The notes beneath the pieces were generated by a model. It saw nothing but the letters and a program-made list of their open reading frames with translations. It had not been told where the DNA came from and did no database searches. Shown one piece after another: positions 52,454-60,486 of a stretch of DNA of 64,000 nt. Every line of letters begins with the position of its first letter. The first letter of the stretch is position 1. Source of the DNA: JAJDTQ01 sp965204235 (GTDB lineage Bacteria > Desulfobacterota > Binatia > UBA9968 > JAJDTQ01); the NCBI GenBank assembly GCA_965204235.1, contig OZ241979.1, forward strand, positions 3,906,001-3,970,000, read 5' to 3'. A program made the position numbers and the translations under genes.

Positions 52454-54571
52454 ATGCACCCCCCCCCCCCCCCCCCCCCCCCCGCTCTCCGGCCTGAACG
52501 CCTTACCCTGTGGTTACTGCTGCTCGCCCTGTCCACGTTGTTCCTGTGCAGCTTCGACAAGGGATACTTCTACCGCCCCGGCGAGCATGACCGGAATACG
52601 CATGACCACAATACGGCACTGAACCTGGCGATAGCCGAGAACCTGTCGCCCGACCACGGTTTCCGGTTGTTCCGGGGCTTGCGCCCGGGCTCGGGCGACG
52701 CCCCCGCATACGAGATGTACAGCCGCTTTCCCGTCGGCGGATACGCACTCATCAAACTCGCCATCCTCCCCTTCGGGAACGACCTGTCGGCCAGGATCCT
52801 GGCCGCCCGCATGCTCATGCTGCTGTTGTTCAGCGCCGCCGCGCTCCTGGCCTTCCACTCCCTCGCACGAATCACCTCCCACCGCTGGACCGCACTGGCC
52901 GCCACCCTCGCGGCGTTCTCCTCCTACTACATGCTGTTGTACAGCGACGCGGTCTCCGTGGAGATGAGCGTGGACCTGTTCGCGGTGATGCTGGTCTTCC
53001 ACGGCATGGTGGTGTTCGTGCAGGAGGGACGGTTCCGGCAACTGCTCGCCAGGACCTGCGTCGCGCTGCTGCTGGGATGGCACGTGTATGCGTTCCTGCT
53101 GCCGTTCCTCATCCTGGGTACGGCGAGCGAGGCGATAGGGGCTTGGAAGGACGGAACCGCGCTGTGGCCGCAGGTGCGCTCCACCGGGGCGGCGGTGCTG
53201 CGCAGCCGCTACATGGCGCTGGGCCTGTTCGCACTGCTGTTCGGCGCGACCGTCCTGGGCTTCAACTTCGCCAACGAGTACGCCGCGTTCGGAGGCGAGA
53301 GGCCGGTGACCGAACTGCCGTCCTTCGAGTCCATGCTCAGGCGGACCGGACTGGACCAGGAGCCGAACACCACCTTCGACCGTGTGGATTGGCTGCGCTT
53401 CCTGCAACAGCAGTTCTTACGTGTCTTCGTGGCGTCCGTTCCATTCGTGCTGACCGACTGGGGAGTCGGTCTGCTGGAGTGGTTTTCCTCCGATCCCTTT
53501 TCGACGTCCGTCTTTTTGTGGCTGCTGTTGTCGGTTTCCCTCCCGGAGTTGCTGATGGTCATGCTGATGGTGGTGGTCGCATCCACGACCGTGGTGCGCC
53601 TTGGGGGGCTACTGTTGGCCCGGCGCCACCGCATGCTCGTGGCCACCCTTGCCCTGTCCGGGTTCTCCTGGGCCCTGCCCATGCGCCACAATACTGCAGG
53701 AAACCCCCACGAAGCCCTGTACTACGTGGGCGTCCCGCTGGTGTTCTACTCACTGCTCCTGCTGTACCTCCACAAGCGCCGAGGGCATGGTCCGGTGGTC
53801 GGCCTTGCCGTTGCGGCGCTGCTCGCCTTCGTCGTCTCCACCTTCCACATGAACCACCGATGGCGCCTGGACGCCCGGGCGGTCGAGGCCGAACTGGCCA
53901 CCCTGGCCACCCTGGCTGAACTCGGGAGCATCCGCGAAACCACACGGGGAAAGGTGGTCATGGTCCTTGCATCCGTCGAGCCGGAATGGTGGCAGTTCGT
54001 ACACCCGCTCTACGCATGGAGATACTATCTCGCCGGAAGCGTCCTGGCGCACTTCCCGGACATGGAAACCGCCGCCCGCTCCGCAGACTTCATCATCACC
54101 CGTGACCGTGTGGAGAGCGACGCCCTGCTCACGCCCGGGAACGAACAGGTGTTCCTGTATGATTCCGCGAGCATGGACGACCTGGTGGAGTTGTACCGGA
54201 ACACGTACCAACGGGTGGTGTCCGCCGGAGAGCCTGCGGCGCGCTCCCACTTCGACGTCTATCTCCGTGACGGCGTGTTGTTCCACGTCCGGGAGCCCTG
54301 CGTCCGGGAGGATAGGGATGTGGGACGGGTCTTCTTCGTGAAGGGGATCCCGGAAGACTCGAAGGACCTGCCCATATGGTTCAGGCGGTACGGCCTCAGG
54401 AATCTTCGCGCCTTGGTGCAAGGTGGCGTGCGGTTCGAGGGGAAGTGTATGGCTATTCTTCCACTCCCCGATTCCCCCCTCTCCGCCATCCGGACGGGAC
54501 AGCATCCATACCCGCGTCTCCGCCGGGAAGGACACCGCGGCTGGAACATAGAGATACCGGCGAGCCGGTAG
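52454..54571 (+). CDS. Polytopic membrane protein (GT-C-like) with poly-C tract, possibly phase-variable
   Basis: A protein of up to 705 residues, nearly identical in plan to the minus-strand gene at 36786-38873, with about ten membrane segments and a soluble C-terminus. In the frame of the body the only start before the conserved part is ATG 52454, giving Met-His and eight prolines from a 25-base C run. The homologous start (ATG ATG at 52440-52445, behind AAGGGGGG) lies in another frame and stops at 52622. With 26 or 23 Cs it would be in frame. Three small tandem expansions also distinguish it from the paralogue. It lies 21 bases after gcvP but looks like an unrelated insert. Function unknown. 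Confidence 0.78.
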   Translation: MHPPPPPPPPALRPERLTLWLLLLALSTLFLCSFDKGYFYRPGEHDRNTHDHNTALNLAIAENLSPDHGFRLFRGLRPGSGDAPAYEMYSRFPVGGYALIKLAILPFGNDLSARILAARMLMLLLFSAAALLAFHSLARITSHRWTALAATLAAFSSYYMLLYSDAVSVEMSVDLFAVMLVFHGMVVFVQEGRFRQLLARTCVALLLGWHVYAFLLPFLILGTASEAIGAWKDGTALWPQVRSTGAAVLRSRYMALGLFALLFGATVLGFNFANEYAAFGGERPVTELPSFESMLRRTGLDQEPNTTFDRVDWLRFLQQQFLRVFVASVPFVLTDWGVGLLEWFSSDPFSTSVFLWLLLSVSLPELLMVMLMVVVASTTVVRLGGLLLARRHRMLVATLALSGFSWALPMRHNTAGNPHEALYYVGVPLVFYSLLLLYLHKRRGHGPVVGLAVAALLAFVVSTFHMNHRWRLDARAVEAELATLATLAELGSIRETTRGKVVMVLASVEPEWWQFVHPLYAWRYYLAGSVLAHFPDMETAARSADFIITRDRVESDALLTPGNEQVFLYDSASMDDLVELYRNTYQRVVSAGEPAARSHFDVYLRDGVLFHVREPCVREDRDVGRVFFVKGIPEDSKDLPIWFRRYGLRNLRALVQGGVRFEGKCMAILPLPDSPLSAIRTGQHPYPRLRREGHRGWNIEIPASR
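52459..52483 (+). repeat. 25-base poly-C homopolymer at a gene start
   Basis: Twenty-five consecutive Cs follow ATGCA. Runs this long near a start codon are typical of slipped-strand phase variation. The paralogue carries only eight Cs followed by five Gs here. The run length is also the sort of feature an assembly can get wrong. Confidence 0.9.
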
Positions 54572-54703
54572 TCCCCGCGGTCAACGCACCCGTTCTACAT
54601 GGATCGACCTCGCCAAAACCCGCCTGCCACGATCAGGCGGTGGATTCGGGTACGCGTAAATCTCCTGTCAATTGCCGGTCTTTTGGGTTAGGATGGTGGC
54701 ATC

Positions 54704-54898
54704 ATGTTCGGACTGGGAATCTGGGAACTGCTGATCATCATGGTGATCGTCCTCGTGCTCTTCAGCCGGAGGCTTCCGGAGATCGGTCAGGGGCTCGGCA
54801 AGGGGATCCACGGCTTCCGCAAGTCGCTCCGCGAGCCGGACGAGATCGACGTGACCGCCGACGACAAGGGCGACGACAAGGGCGGCTCCAAGGACTGA
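54704..54898 (+). CDS. tatA: Sec-independent translocase component TatA/TatE
   Basis: A 64-residue protein with the TatA plan: an N-terminal membrane helix (GLGIWELLIIMVIVLVLFSR), the hinge-phenylalanine/RRLPEIGQGLGKGI amphipathic helix, and a short acidic-basic tail. TatA oligomers form the pore for folded, twin-arginine proteins. It stands alone between the membrane-protein gene and the convergent zinc-ribbon gene; tatB and tatC are not visible here. Confidence 0.95.
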   Translation: MFGLGIWELLIIMVIVLVLFSRRLPEIGQGLGKGIHGFRKSLREPDEIDVTADDKGDDKGGSKD

Positions 54899-54939
54899 CC
54901 GCGCCTTCGGGCAGGGGGCCTTCACGCGGCCGCGCCGCG

Positions 54940-56112
54940 TCACGCGGGTCCGGGTGTGACTTCCGCGGAAAGGACCCGGCAACTGAAGGAGTCCACCGGG
55001 ACGCCGGGCTTGGGGAAGACGATGGTGAAGTTCACCGACTCGTGGGGCGGAATCGGATAGGCGTTCTGCGGCTTGAGGCTCTGCAGCAAGCGGATCTCCC
55101 GGAGCGACATCTCCTTGATGATCTTGGCGGAGATGGCGTTTCCCAGGAATATGGCCTGCCGGTCCAACGGCTTTCCCTCCGAGTCGAAGAGCTGGGCTTC
55201 GACCTGCACCCTGTGGATACCCCTGTCGTTGCCGTTGACCAGCTTCCCCGAGACCACGAACACTTCCGTCTGGTTCAGGGCCGGCTGTACTCCCGACACC
55301 AGCGATTCGAACGCCAGGGTCCTCTTGAAATGGCGGTTCTCGAAGACGGCGCCGCCGTACCACGGGATCCGCCGCATCAACGAGTCCAGCGCCTGCGGGT
55401 TCATCTGGTAGATCACGCTCACCAGGACGAAGGCGAAGACCGCGAGGCCCACGAGGCTCACGAAGGGCACGATGGACCCACTGCCGTCCGCGTGCTTCGA
55501 CAGGGCGGCTCTGGCTTCCCTCGGGGGGATCAGGTCATCGTCGTCGATCCGGAAGTCGGGGAGGCGTGGGCCGCGGTCGGGGGAGTCGGTCTTCTCGACG
55601 ACCTCGGCCGGCTCGGGCAAGTCCGGCTGCCGCTCGTCCCGGGGGTCCGTCTCCGGGGCGCGGGGCTTGAGGTCCTGATGCGGGAGGTCGGTATCGCCGA
55701 GTTCGGTGATGCGGACCGGGGCGTCGTCGGTTCGGTCCGCGGGAATCCTCGGAGCCGGCGGCTCGGGTTCGGGCGCCGGCGTGGGCGGGTCCGCGGTGCG
55801 CGGCGCCGGCCGGGTCTCCGGCGGCTCCGGCTCGGTTCGGGAAGCCTCGGCGTCGGCAGGGCTGCCCGTGTCCGCGGGGCCGCGGGCGCCCGACCCGGCT
55901 TCCGCGTCCGGGCCCCGGTCCGACGCGGGAGGCGCCTCCGGCGTCGGGGGCTCGGCCGTCTCGGCCGCAGCCGCGTCCTCGTCGCGCAACTGCTGTATCT
56001 GGACGGCGAAGACGTGCTTGCAGCGAGAGCAGCGGAAAGTGGGTTGGGGCGCGTCGAAGGCCGGGCCTTCTATCTTGTAAGTGGTGGCGCAACTGGGACA
56101 GCGGATGATCAT
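54940..56112 (-). CDS. Zinc-ribbon (MJ0042-type) membrane protein with DUF3426-like C-terminus
   Basis: A 390-residue protein. An N-terminal zinc ribbon (IIRCPSCATTYKIEG, then FRCSRCKHVFAV; two CxxC pairs) is followed by about 150 residues of Pro/Glu/Asp/Ala low-complexity linker, one membrane helix (VPFVSLVGLAVFAFVLVSVI, about 228-247) and a C-terminal extracytoplasmic beta domain (FVVSGKLVNGNDRGIHRVQV). This plan is widespread in delta- and gammaproteobacteria with no known function. It starts six bases after the cysM stop and is the last gene of the SAM-riboswitch operon. Confidence 0.88.
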   Translation of the reverse strand: MIIRCPSCATTYKIEGPAFDAPQPTFRCSRCKHVFAVQIQQLRDEDAAAAETAEPPTPEAPPASDRGPDAEAGSGARGPADTGSPADAEASRTEPEPPETRPAPRTADPPTPAPEPEPPAPRIPADRTDDAPVRITELGDTDLPHQDLKPRAPETDPRDERQPDLPEPAEVVEKTDSPDRGPRLPDFRIDDDDLIPPREARAALSKHADGSGSIVPFVSLVGLAVFAFVLVSVIYQMNPQALDSLMRRIPWYGGAVFENRHFKRTLAFESLVSGVQPALNQTEVFVVSGKLVNGNDRGIHRVQVEAQLFDSEGKPLDRQAIFLGNAISAKIIKEMSLREIRLLQSLKPQNAYPIPPHESVNFTIVFPKPGVPVDSFSCRVLSAEVTPGPA

Positions 56113-56118
56113 GACGGT

Positions 56119-57102
56119 TCAGATCGAGAAGCCCACGTTGCCGACGTCCAGGTTTTCCTTCCAGGTGGTCCACAGGTTGGTGGTCAGGTATCGGCTGCCG
56201 AAGTCGGGAAACACCGTCACCACCGTGCCGTGGGAAAGCTGGCGCGCGGTCCGCAGCGCCGCGACCATGGCGGCGCCGGATGACTGGCCCACCAGGACCC
56301 CTTCTTCCCGGCTCAGGCGATAGACCATTTCATAGGCGTCCTCGGTGGAGGCCGGGACGACGAGGTCCAGCTCGTCCTCGTGGTAGATTCCGGGGACGAT
56401 GGAGCTGGCCATGTGCTTCAACCCTTCCAGCCCGTGCAGCGCGGCGTCCGGCTCCACTCCGATGACGCGGACCCGCGGGTCCCGTTCCTTCAGGAAACGG
56501 CCCGTGCCCATGATCGTGCCGCCGGTGCCGATGCCGGCGACGAAATGGGTGACGCGACCCTCGGTCTGCCGGTAGATCTCGGGACCCGTGGTGTCGTAGT
56601 GGGCCCGGCTGTTCATGGGGTTGAAGTATTGGTCGGGCTTGAAATACGACTCCGGGTCCTCGCCGACGATCTTGCGGCAGAGTCGAATGGCCCCGTCGGA
56701 GCCTTCGAGGGGGTCGCTGTACACGACCCCGGCGCCGAAGAACCGGATGATGCCCTTGCGCTCCTCGCTGACGTTGGACGGCAACACCAGACGGACGCGG
56801 TAGCCCAGGGCCGCGCCGACCATGGCGATGGCGATGCCGGTGTTCCCGGAGGTCGAGTCGATGATCGTCCGGCCCGGCGTCAGTTGGCCCGCGGCGACCG
56901 CTTCCCGGATCATCCGGAGCGCGGGCCGGTCCTTCACCGAGCCGCCGGGATTGAACCCTTCGAGCTTGGCCAGGACCCGCACCCCGGTAGGAAGGCCGCG
57001 GGTGACCTTGCGGATCTCCACCAGCGGCGTGTTGCCCACCAGCTCTGTGACGTCCTCCGCCTTGCGGAGCTCCCGGAGAGGCGGGGGCGCGCTCTTCCTC
57101 AA
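56119..57102 (-). CDS. Cysteine synthase family PLP enzyme (CysM-like)
   Basis: A 327-residue fold-type II PLP enzyme. The PLP lysine is in GFNPGGSVKDRPALRMI, the substrate loop is STSGNTGIA and the phosphate loop is GIGTGGTIMGTGRFL. In actinobacteria CysM takes sulfur from the thiocarboxylated carrier CysO and O-phosphoserine; here the carrier gene is directly upstream (13-base gap), so the same sulfur donor is likely. The SAM riboswitch ahead of the operon and the threonine synthase partner raise the possibility that the acceptor is an activated homoserine, making homocysteine. The start is TTG 57102, chosen as the only start before the conserved N-terminus. Confidence 0.88.
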   Translation of the reverse strand: MRKSAPPPLRELRKAEDVTELVGNTPLVEIRKVTRGLPTGVRVLAKLEGFNPGGSVKDRPALRMIREAVAAGQLTPGRTIIDSTSGNTGIAIAMVGAALGYRVRLVLPSNVSEERKGIIRFFGAGVVYSDPLEGSDGAIRLCRKIVGEDPESYFKPDQYFNPMNSRAHYDTTGPEIYRQTEGRVTHFVAGIGTGGTIMGTGRFLKERDPRVRVIGVEPDAALHGLEGLKHMASSIVPGIYHEDELDLVVPASTEDAYEMVYRLSREEGVLVGQSSGAAMVAALRTARQLSHGTVVTVFPDFGSRYLTTNLWTTWKENLDVGNVGFSI

Positions 57103-57115
57103 TGGAACGAGCAGG

Positions 57116-57394
57116 CTAGGTTCCTCCCGCGATGGCCGGCACGATGGATATGTTGTCGCCGTCCTTCAGAGCGGTGTCCACGTTCTTCAGGAACCGGATG
57201 TCGTCCCCGTTGACGTAAACGTTCACGAACCGGCGGATCTTGCCGGTGTCGTCCATGATGCGCTCCCTGATGCCGGGGTGGTTCTGTTCCAGGTCGTCGA
57301 GCAGCGCGCCAACGGTCTCGCCGTTGGCGTCCACCTCGTCCGACCCCTGGGTGAATTTCCTCAGCGGCGTCGGCACGCGTACGCGAACACTCAT
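57116..57394 (-). CDS. MoaD/ThiS/CysO-type sulfur carrier protein
   Basis: A 92-residue beta-grasp sulfur carrier. Family stretches are VRVPTPLRKFTQGSDEVDAN and DDIRFLKNVDTALKDGDNIS before the C-terminal tail. The tail reads IAGGT: the Gly-Gly that must be adenylated and thiocarboxylated is followed by one extra Thr (residue 92). Related carriers such as HcyS of Wolinella (extra Ala) and QbsE need a metalloprotease to expose Gly-Gly; no such gene is in the window. It lies between threonine synthase and the CysM-like gene, with the MoeB-like activating enzyme two genes upstream. Confidence 0.92.
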   Translation of the reverse strand: MSVRVRVPTPLRKFTQGSDEVDANGETVGALLDDLEQNHPGIRERIMDDTGKIRRFVNVYVNGDDIRFLKNVDTALKDGDNISIVPAIAGGT

Positions 57395-57499
57395 GAAAGG
57401 ACCTCCCTTCCTTCAAGATACAGACCGTAACCGGCCTTTTCAATACGGGGACTCCGGGCATCCCCGGGGGCTCCCCGGACGACCCGTCGGCCCCCGGCG

Positions 57500-58765
57500 T
57501 CAGCCCGCCCTGGCCTTTTCCTGCGGTTCCCGCGAAAGTGCGCCGTAGAGCTCGTCGAAGGTGCCGATGGCGGCGTCGATGCTGTAGGGCCGCTCGATGA
57601 CGTGGGCCACCGCCTCCACGGTCTTGTAGCCGTTGCCGGTGATGGAGACCACGATGGACTCGTCCCGGGGGATCCGGCCCTGTTCGATGAGCTTCCTGGT
57701 GACCGCCACCTCCGTGCCGCCGGCCGGCTCGGTGAATATGCCCTCGGTGGACGCCAGCAGCCGGATGCCGTCGAGGATCTCGTCGTCGGTGACGCATTCG
57801 CCCCACCCGCCGGAGTCCCTGACGGTCTGCAGCACGTAGTACCCGTCGGCCGGGTTGCCGATGGCGATGGAGGTGGCGATGGTGTCGGGCCTCACCGGGT
57901 CCACCACGTCCGCGCCCTTCTTCAGGGCGTTGATGATGGGGGAGCAGCCCGCGGCCTGGGCCGAGTAGATCCGGCACCGTTGGTCCGCGTCCACCAACCC
58001 GACCTTCCGCAACTCCCCGAACCCCTTTCCCAGCTTGGGAAGGATGGTTCCCCCCGCGGAGCCCACGACCATGTGCTGCGGCAGCTTCCACCCGAGTTGC
58101 TCGGCGACCTCGAACGCGTGGGTCTTGGCGCCCTCGGAATAGTAGGGTCTCAGGTTCACGTTGACGAACGCCCATTCGTACTTGTCGCCGATCTCGCTGC
58201 ACAGCCGGTTCACGTCGTCGTAGGTGCCCTTGACGGCGATGGTGCGCGGGCCGTAGATGGCCGAGCCGATGATCTTCCCTTCCTCCAGGCCTTCGGGAAT
58301 GAACACGTAGCAGTCCAGGCCGGCGCTCGCCGCGTGGGCCGACACGGAGTTGGCCAGGTTCCCGGTGGAGGCGCACGAGACCGTCCCGTAACCGAACTCC
58401 ACCGCCTTGGATATGGCCACGGACACCACCCGGTCCTTGTAGGAAAAGGTCGGGTGGTTCACCGAGTCGTCCTTGAGGTAGAGTTCTTCCACCCCCAGGG
58501 CCTCGCCCAGGCGCCGGGCCCGTATCAGCGGAGTGAAGCCCGAGTAGAGGCCCACCCGCGGCTCTCCGTCGATGGGCAGGAGTTCCCGGTAGCGCCACAG
58601 GTTGCGCGGACGGGAGGCGATCTTCTCGCGGCTCAGGTGCTGCCGGATGCCGTCGTAGTCGTACTCCACCTCCAACGGGCCGAAGCAATCCTCGCACACG
58701 TGGAGGGGAGCGACGGGGTACTCCCGTTTGCACTCACGGCATCTCAGTCCCTGGACGAAGCTCAT
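57500..58765 (-). CDS. thrC: Threonine synthase
   Basis: A 421-residue PLP enzyme forming threonine from O-phosphohomoserine. An N-terminal zinc-ribbon-like piece (CRECKREYPVAPLHVCEDCF) precedes the catalytic fold; the PLP lysine is in PTFSYKDRVVSVA, with STGNLANSVSAHAA and VGSAGGTILPKLGKG as the remaining signature loops. Its start overlaps the moeB stop by four bases (ATGA at 58762-58765). Being in a SAM-controlled operon with sulfur-carrier genes, it shares the O-phosphohomoserine branch point with methionine synthesis. Confidence 0.94.
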   Translation of the reverse strand: MSFVQGLRCRECKREYPVAPLHVCEDCFGPLEVEYDYDGIRQHLSREKIASRPRNLWRYRELLPIDGEPRVGLYSGFTPLIRARRLGEALGVEELYLKDDSVNHPTFSYKDRVVSVAISKAVEFGYGTVSCASTGNLANSVSAHAASAGLDCYVFIPEGLEEGKIIGSAIYGPRTIAVKGTYDDVNRLCSEIGDKYEWAFVNVNLRPYYSEGAKTHAFEVAEQLGWKLPQHMVVGSAGGTILPKLGKGFGELRKVGLVDADQRCRIYSAQAAGCSPIINALKKGADVVDPVRPDTIATSIAIGNPADGYYVLQTVRDSGGWGECVTDDEILDGIRLLASTEGIFTEPAGGTEVAVTRKLIEQGRIPRDESIVVSITGNGYKTVEAVAHVIERPYSIDAAIGTFDELYGALSREPQEKARAG

Positions 58766-59550
58766 GGTTGACTCCTTGGGAAGGCCGGCGGACTCGCGGG
58801 TGCGTTGCAGGCATTGCAGCCGGGGTTCCGCGGCACGGGCACGTTCCGTACCTGCATGGTCTTGGCGTCATAGGTCAGCAGACGGTTCACCAGCAGGTGC
58901 TCCTCCAGGCCCACCACGTACTTGATGGCCTCCGTGGCCTGGAGGGATCCGATGGTCCCGGCCACCGCGCCCAGGATGCCGGCCTGCTGGCATCCCGGGA
59001 CCTCGCCCGGCGCGGGCGGTTCCTGGAACAGGCAGCGGTAGCAGGCGCTGTCCGGGGGCAGCACCGTCATGGTCTGGCCCTGGAGGCGGACGATCCCGGC
59101 GTGGGAGAAGGGTTTGCGCAACGACACGGCCACGTCGTTGACCAGGAACTTGGTGTCGAAGTTGTCGCTCCCGTCGATGACGAAGTCGTAGGGCTCCATC
59201 AGTTCCGCGGCGTTCTCCCCGGTCAGGCGCACCCCGTGGACCTCCACGTCCACCTCCGGGTTGAGCTCCAGCAGCCGAGTCCTGGCCGACTCCACCTTGC
59301 GGCGGCCCCGGTCCGCAGTGGCGTGGAGGATCTGCCGGTGCAGGTTGGACAGCTCCACCGTGTCCCCGTCCACGATGCCGAGCCGCCCGACGCCCGCGGC
59401 CGCGAGATACAACGCCGCGGGACTCCCCAGGCCGCCGGCCCCCACCACCAGCACGCCGGCCTGGCGCAGCCGCATCTGGCCGCCGCCGCCCACGTCGGGA
59501 ACCATGATCTGGCGGCTGTACCGCTCGATCTGGTCGGGTGTCAGACGCAT
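58762..59550 (-). CDS. MoeB/ThiF/HesA-type sulfur carrier adenylyltransferase
   Basis: A 262-residue E1-like enzyme that adenylates the C-terminal Gly of a sulfur carrier. The nucleotide fold is VLVVGAGGLGSPAALYLAAA, with GIVDGDTVELSNLHRQ and the IDGSDNFDTKFLVNDVAV segment. A conserved Cys lies in GCQQAGILGAVAGT, and two CxxC pairs (CYRC and CNAC) should bind zinc. No rhodanese domain is fused, so the sulfur donor is separate. It is the first gene after the SAM riboswitch, in operon with thrC and the carrier; its partner is most simply the CysO-like protein. Confidence 0.93.
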   Translation of the reverse strand: MRLTPDQIERYSRQIMVPDVGGGGQMRLRQAGVLVVGAGGLGSPAALYLAAAGVGRLGIVDGDTVELSNLHRQILHATADRGRRKVESARTRLLELNPEVDVEVHGVRLTGENAAELMEPYDFVIDGSDNFDTKFLVNDVAVSLRKPFSHAGIVRLQGQTMTVLPPDSACYRCLFQEPPAPGEVPGCQQAGILGAVAGTIGSLQATEAIKYVVGLEEHLLVNRLLTYDAKTMQVRNVPVPRNPGCNACNAPASPPAFPRSQP

Positions 59551-59570
59551 GGACCGTATGCTCCGGGCAC

Positions 59571-59601
59571 AAAAAAACCTCTTCCAAGATGAGAAGAGGT
59601 T
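59571..59601 (-). terminator. Riboswitch-controlled intrinsic terminator
   Basis: On the minus strand AACCTCTTC, an 8-base loop and GAAGAGGTT are followed by a run of Ts. It lies between the SAM-I aptamer and the moeB start, so it should form when SAM is bound and stop transcription of the operon. Confidence 0.9.
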
Positions 59602-59606
59602 CTCTC

Positions 59607-59715
59607 CTCACCTTATCTGTCCCTTGCGGGCCGGAATTAGCACCTGCGTCCCCTGGGGAACACGGTTGCTGTGGCTTCGACGGGCCTGTCCCTCCGCCAC
59701 TCTGGATAAGGTGTC
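59607..59715 (-). promoter_or_regulatory. SAM-I (S-box) riboswitch
   Basis: Reading the minus strand, the aptamer opens with CCTTATCCAGAGTGGCGGAG, continues with GGGACAGGCCC, then CGAAGCCACAGCAACC, then AGGTGCTAATTCC, and closes with GACAGATAAGG. The first and last segments pair as P1 (CCTTATC/GATAAGG). These are the invariant S-box sequence blocks. With the following terminator it is an OFF switch: high S-adenosylmethionine ends transcription of moeB-thrC-cysO-cysM. Confidence 0.95.
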
Positions 59716-59786
59716 AGCTCCTTGAGCGCTGCCCTATTGTTTACCTCAATTCTTTGGGAAAGTCACTCCCCGCGGCAACTCCTTGC

Positions 59787-59895
59787 GGAACCTCTGATCG
59801 ATTCCGGCTTGAGGCGTCTCTCTCCATGGAAAAGCGCGTCCTTCGACTTCGCTTCGCTACGCTCAGGACGAACGGGGCAGTTGTTCAGAGTTTCC
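59787..59895 (+). mobile_element. MITE-like dispersed element, copy D
   Basis: A 109-bp copy from GGAACCTCTGATCG to CAGAGTTTCC with a perfect TTGC target duplication (59783-59786 and 59896-59899). It sits about 70 bases upstream of the riboswitch aptamer, just behind or beside the operon promoter. Confidence 0.87.
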
Positions 59896-60076
59896 TTGCT
59901 TCACTCCCCGGCAGCTACCACAGTACCGACTCCGCCCTCCGGTCACTCCCCCCTTGAGGGGGAGTCGGCGAGACAAGGGCGTCAGCCCGCAGTCGAGCCG
60001 GTGGGGGGAAGCCCGCGGCAGGCATCCGCCGATCAGGCATCCGCCACTCGCAACCTCTCCGCCCCGCCCACCCCCC

Positions 60077-60102
60077 GTCATTCCCGCGAAAGCGGGAATC
60101 CA
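60077..60102 (+). repeat. 26-bp palindromic repeat, left of the FmdB gene
   Basis: The same unit as at 27603-27628, in the same orientation. Its inverted partner is at 60418-60443, so the pair brackets the FmdB-like gene. Confidence 0.88.
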
Positions 60103-60121
60103 CGCACCCACCGCCCAGCCG

Positions 60122-60343
60122 CTAATCCATCGAGCACGCTCCCGGCCCCCTTGGGTCGCCGCAGCTTCCGCAGGCGCCCGGGGCCGGCATCGCATCGTCC
60201 GCAGGGCCGTTGACCGCGAACACCGAAAGCAGCCGCTCGAGCCGTTGGCCGTTGCAGCACGGACAGACGGGGCGGGAGGACCCCAGCACGAGGTCTTCGA
60301 ACTCGTGGCCGCAACCCTTGCACTGGAATTCGTACAGAGGCAT
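60122..60343 (-). CDS. FmdB family zinc-ribbon protein
   Basis: A 73-residue protein of the FmdB (putative regulatory, CxxC_CxxC) family: MPLYEFQCKGCGHEFEDLV with the first Cys pair and RPVCPCCNGQRLERLLSVF with the second, then a Gly/Cys-rich tail ending CGSCGDPRGPGACSMD. Such small zinc ribbons are widespread and of uncertain function. GGAGAT precedes the start. The gene is flanked by inverted 26-bp repeats, hinting that it may have been moved as a unit. Confidence 0.9.
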   Translation of the reverse strand: MPLYEFQCKGCGHEFEDLVLGSSRPVCPCCNGQRLERLLSVFAVNGPADDAMPAPGACGSCGDPRGPGACSMD

Positions 60344-60417
60344 GACGGATCTCCTTTTCCCGACTATAATACCCCAGCACAGGGCAGGGTAAAACCCCCG
60401 GCCATGCTGGCAGCGGG

Positions 60418-60478
60418 TGGATTCCCGCTTTCGCGGGAATGACGGGGTAGGGCCATGGGAATGACGGGGTAGGGCCAT
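60418..60478 (-). repeat. 26-bp palindromic repeat plus 22-bp tandem duplication
   Basis: 60418-60443 is the inverted copy of the unit at 60077-60102. Overlapping its right end, GGGAATGACGGGGTAGGGCC followed by AT occurs twice in tandem (60435-60456 and 60457-60478). Confidence 0.85.
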
Positions 60479-60486
60479 GGAGGTCC

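Noticed and set aside
52440..52622. A 60-residue protein MMDRVCTPPP... from ATG 52440
   Set aside because: After the poly-C tract it reads the membrane protein gene out of frame; it is the out-of-phase product, not a separate gene.
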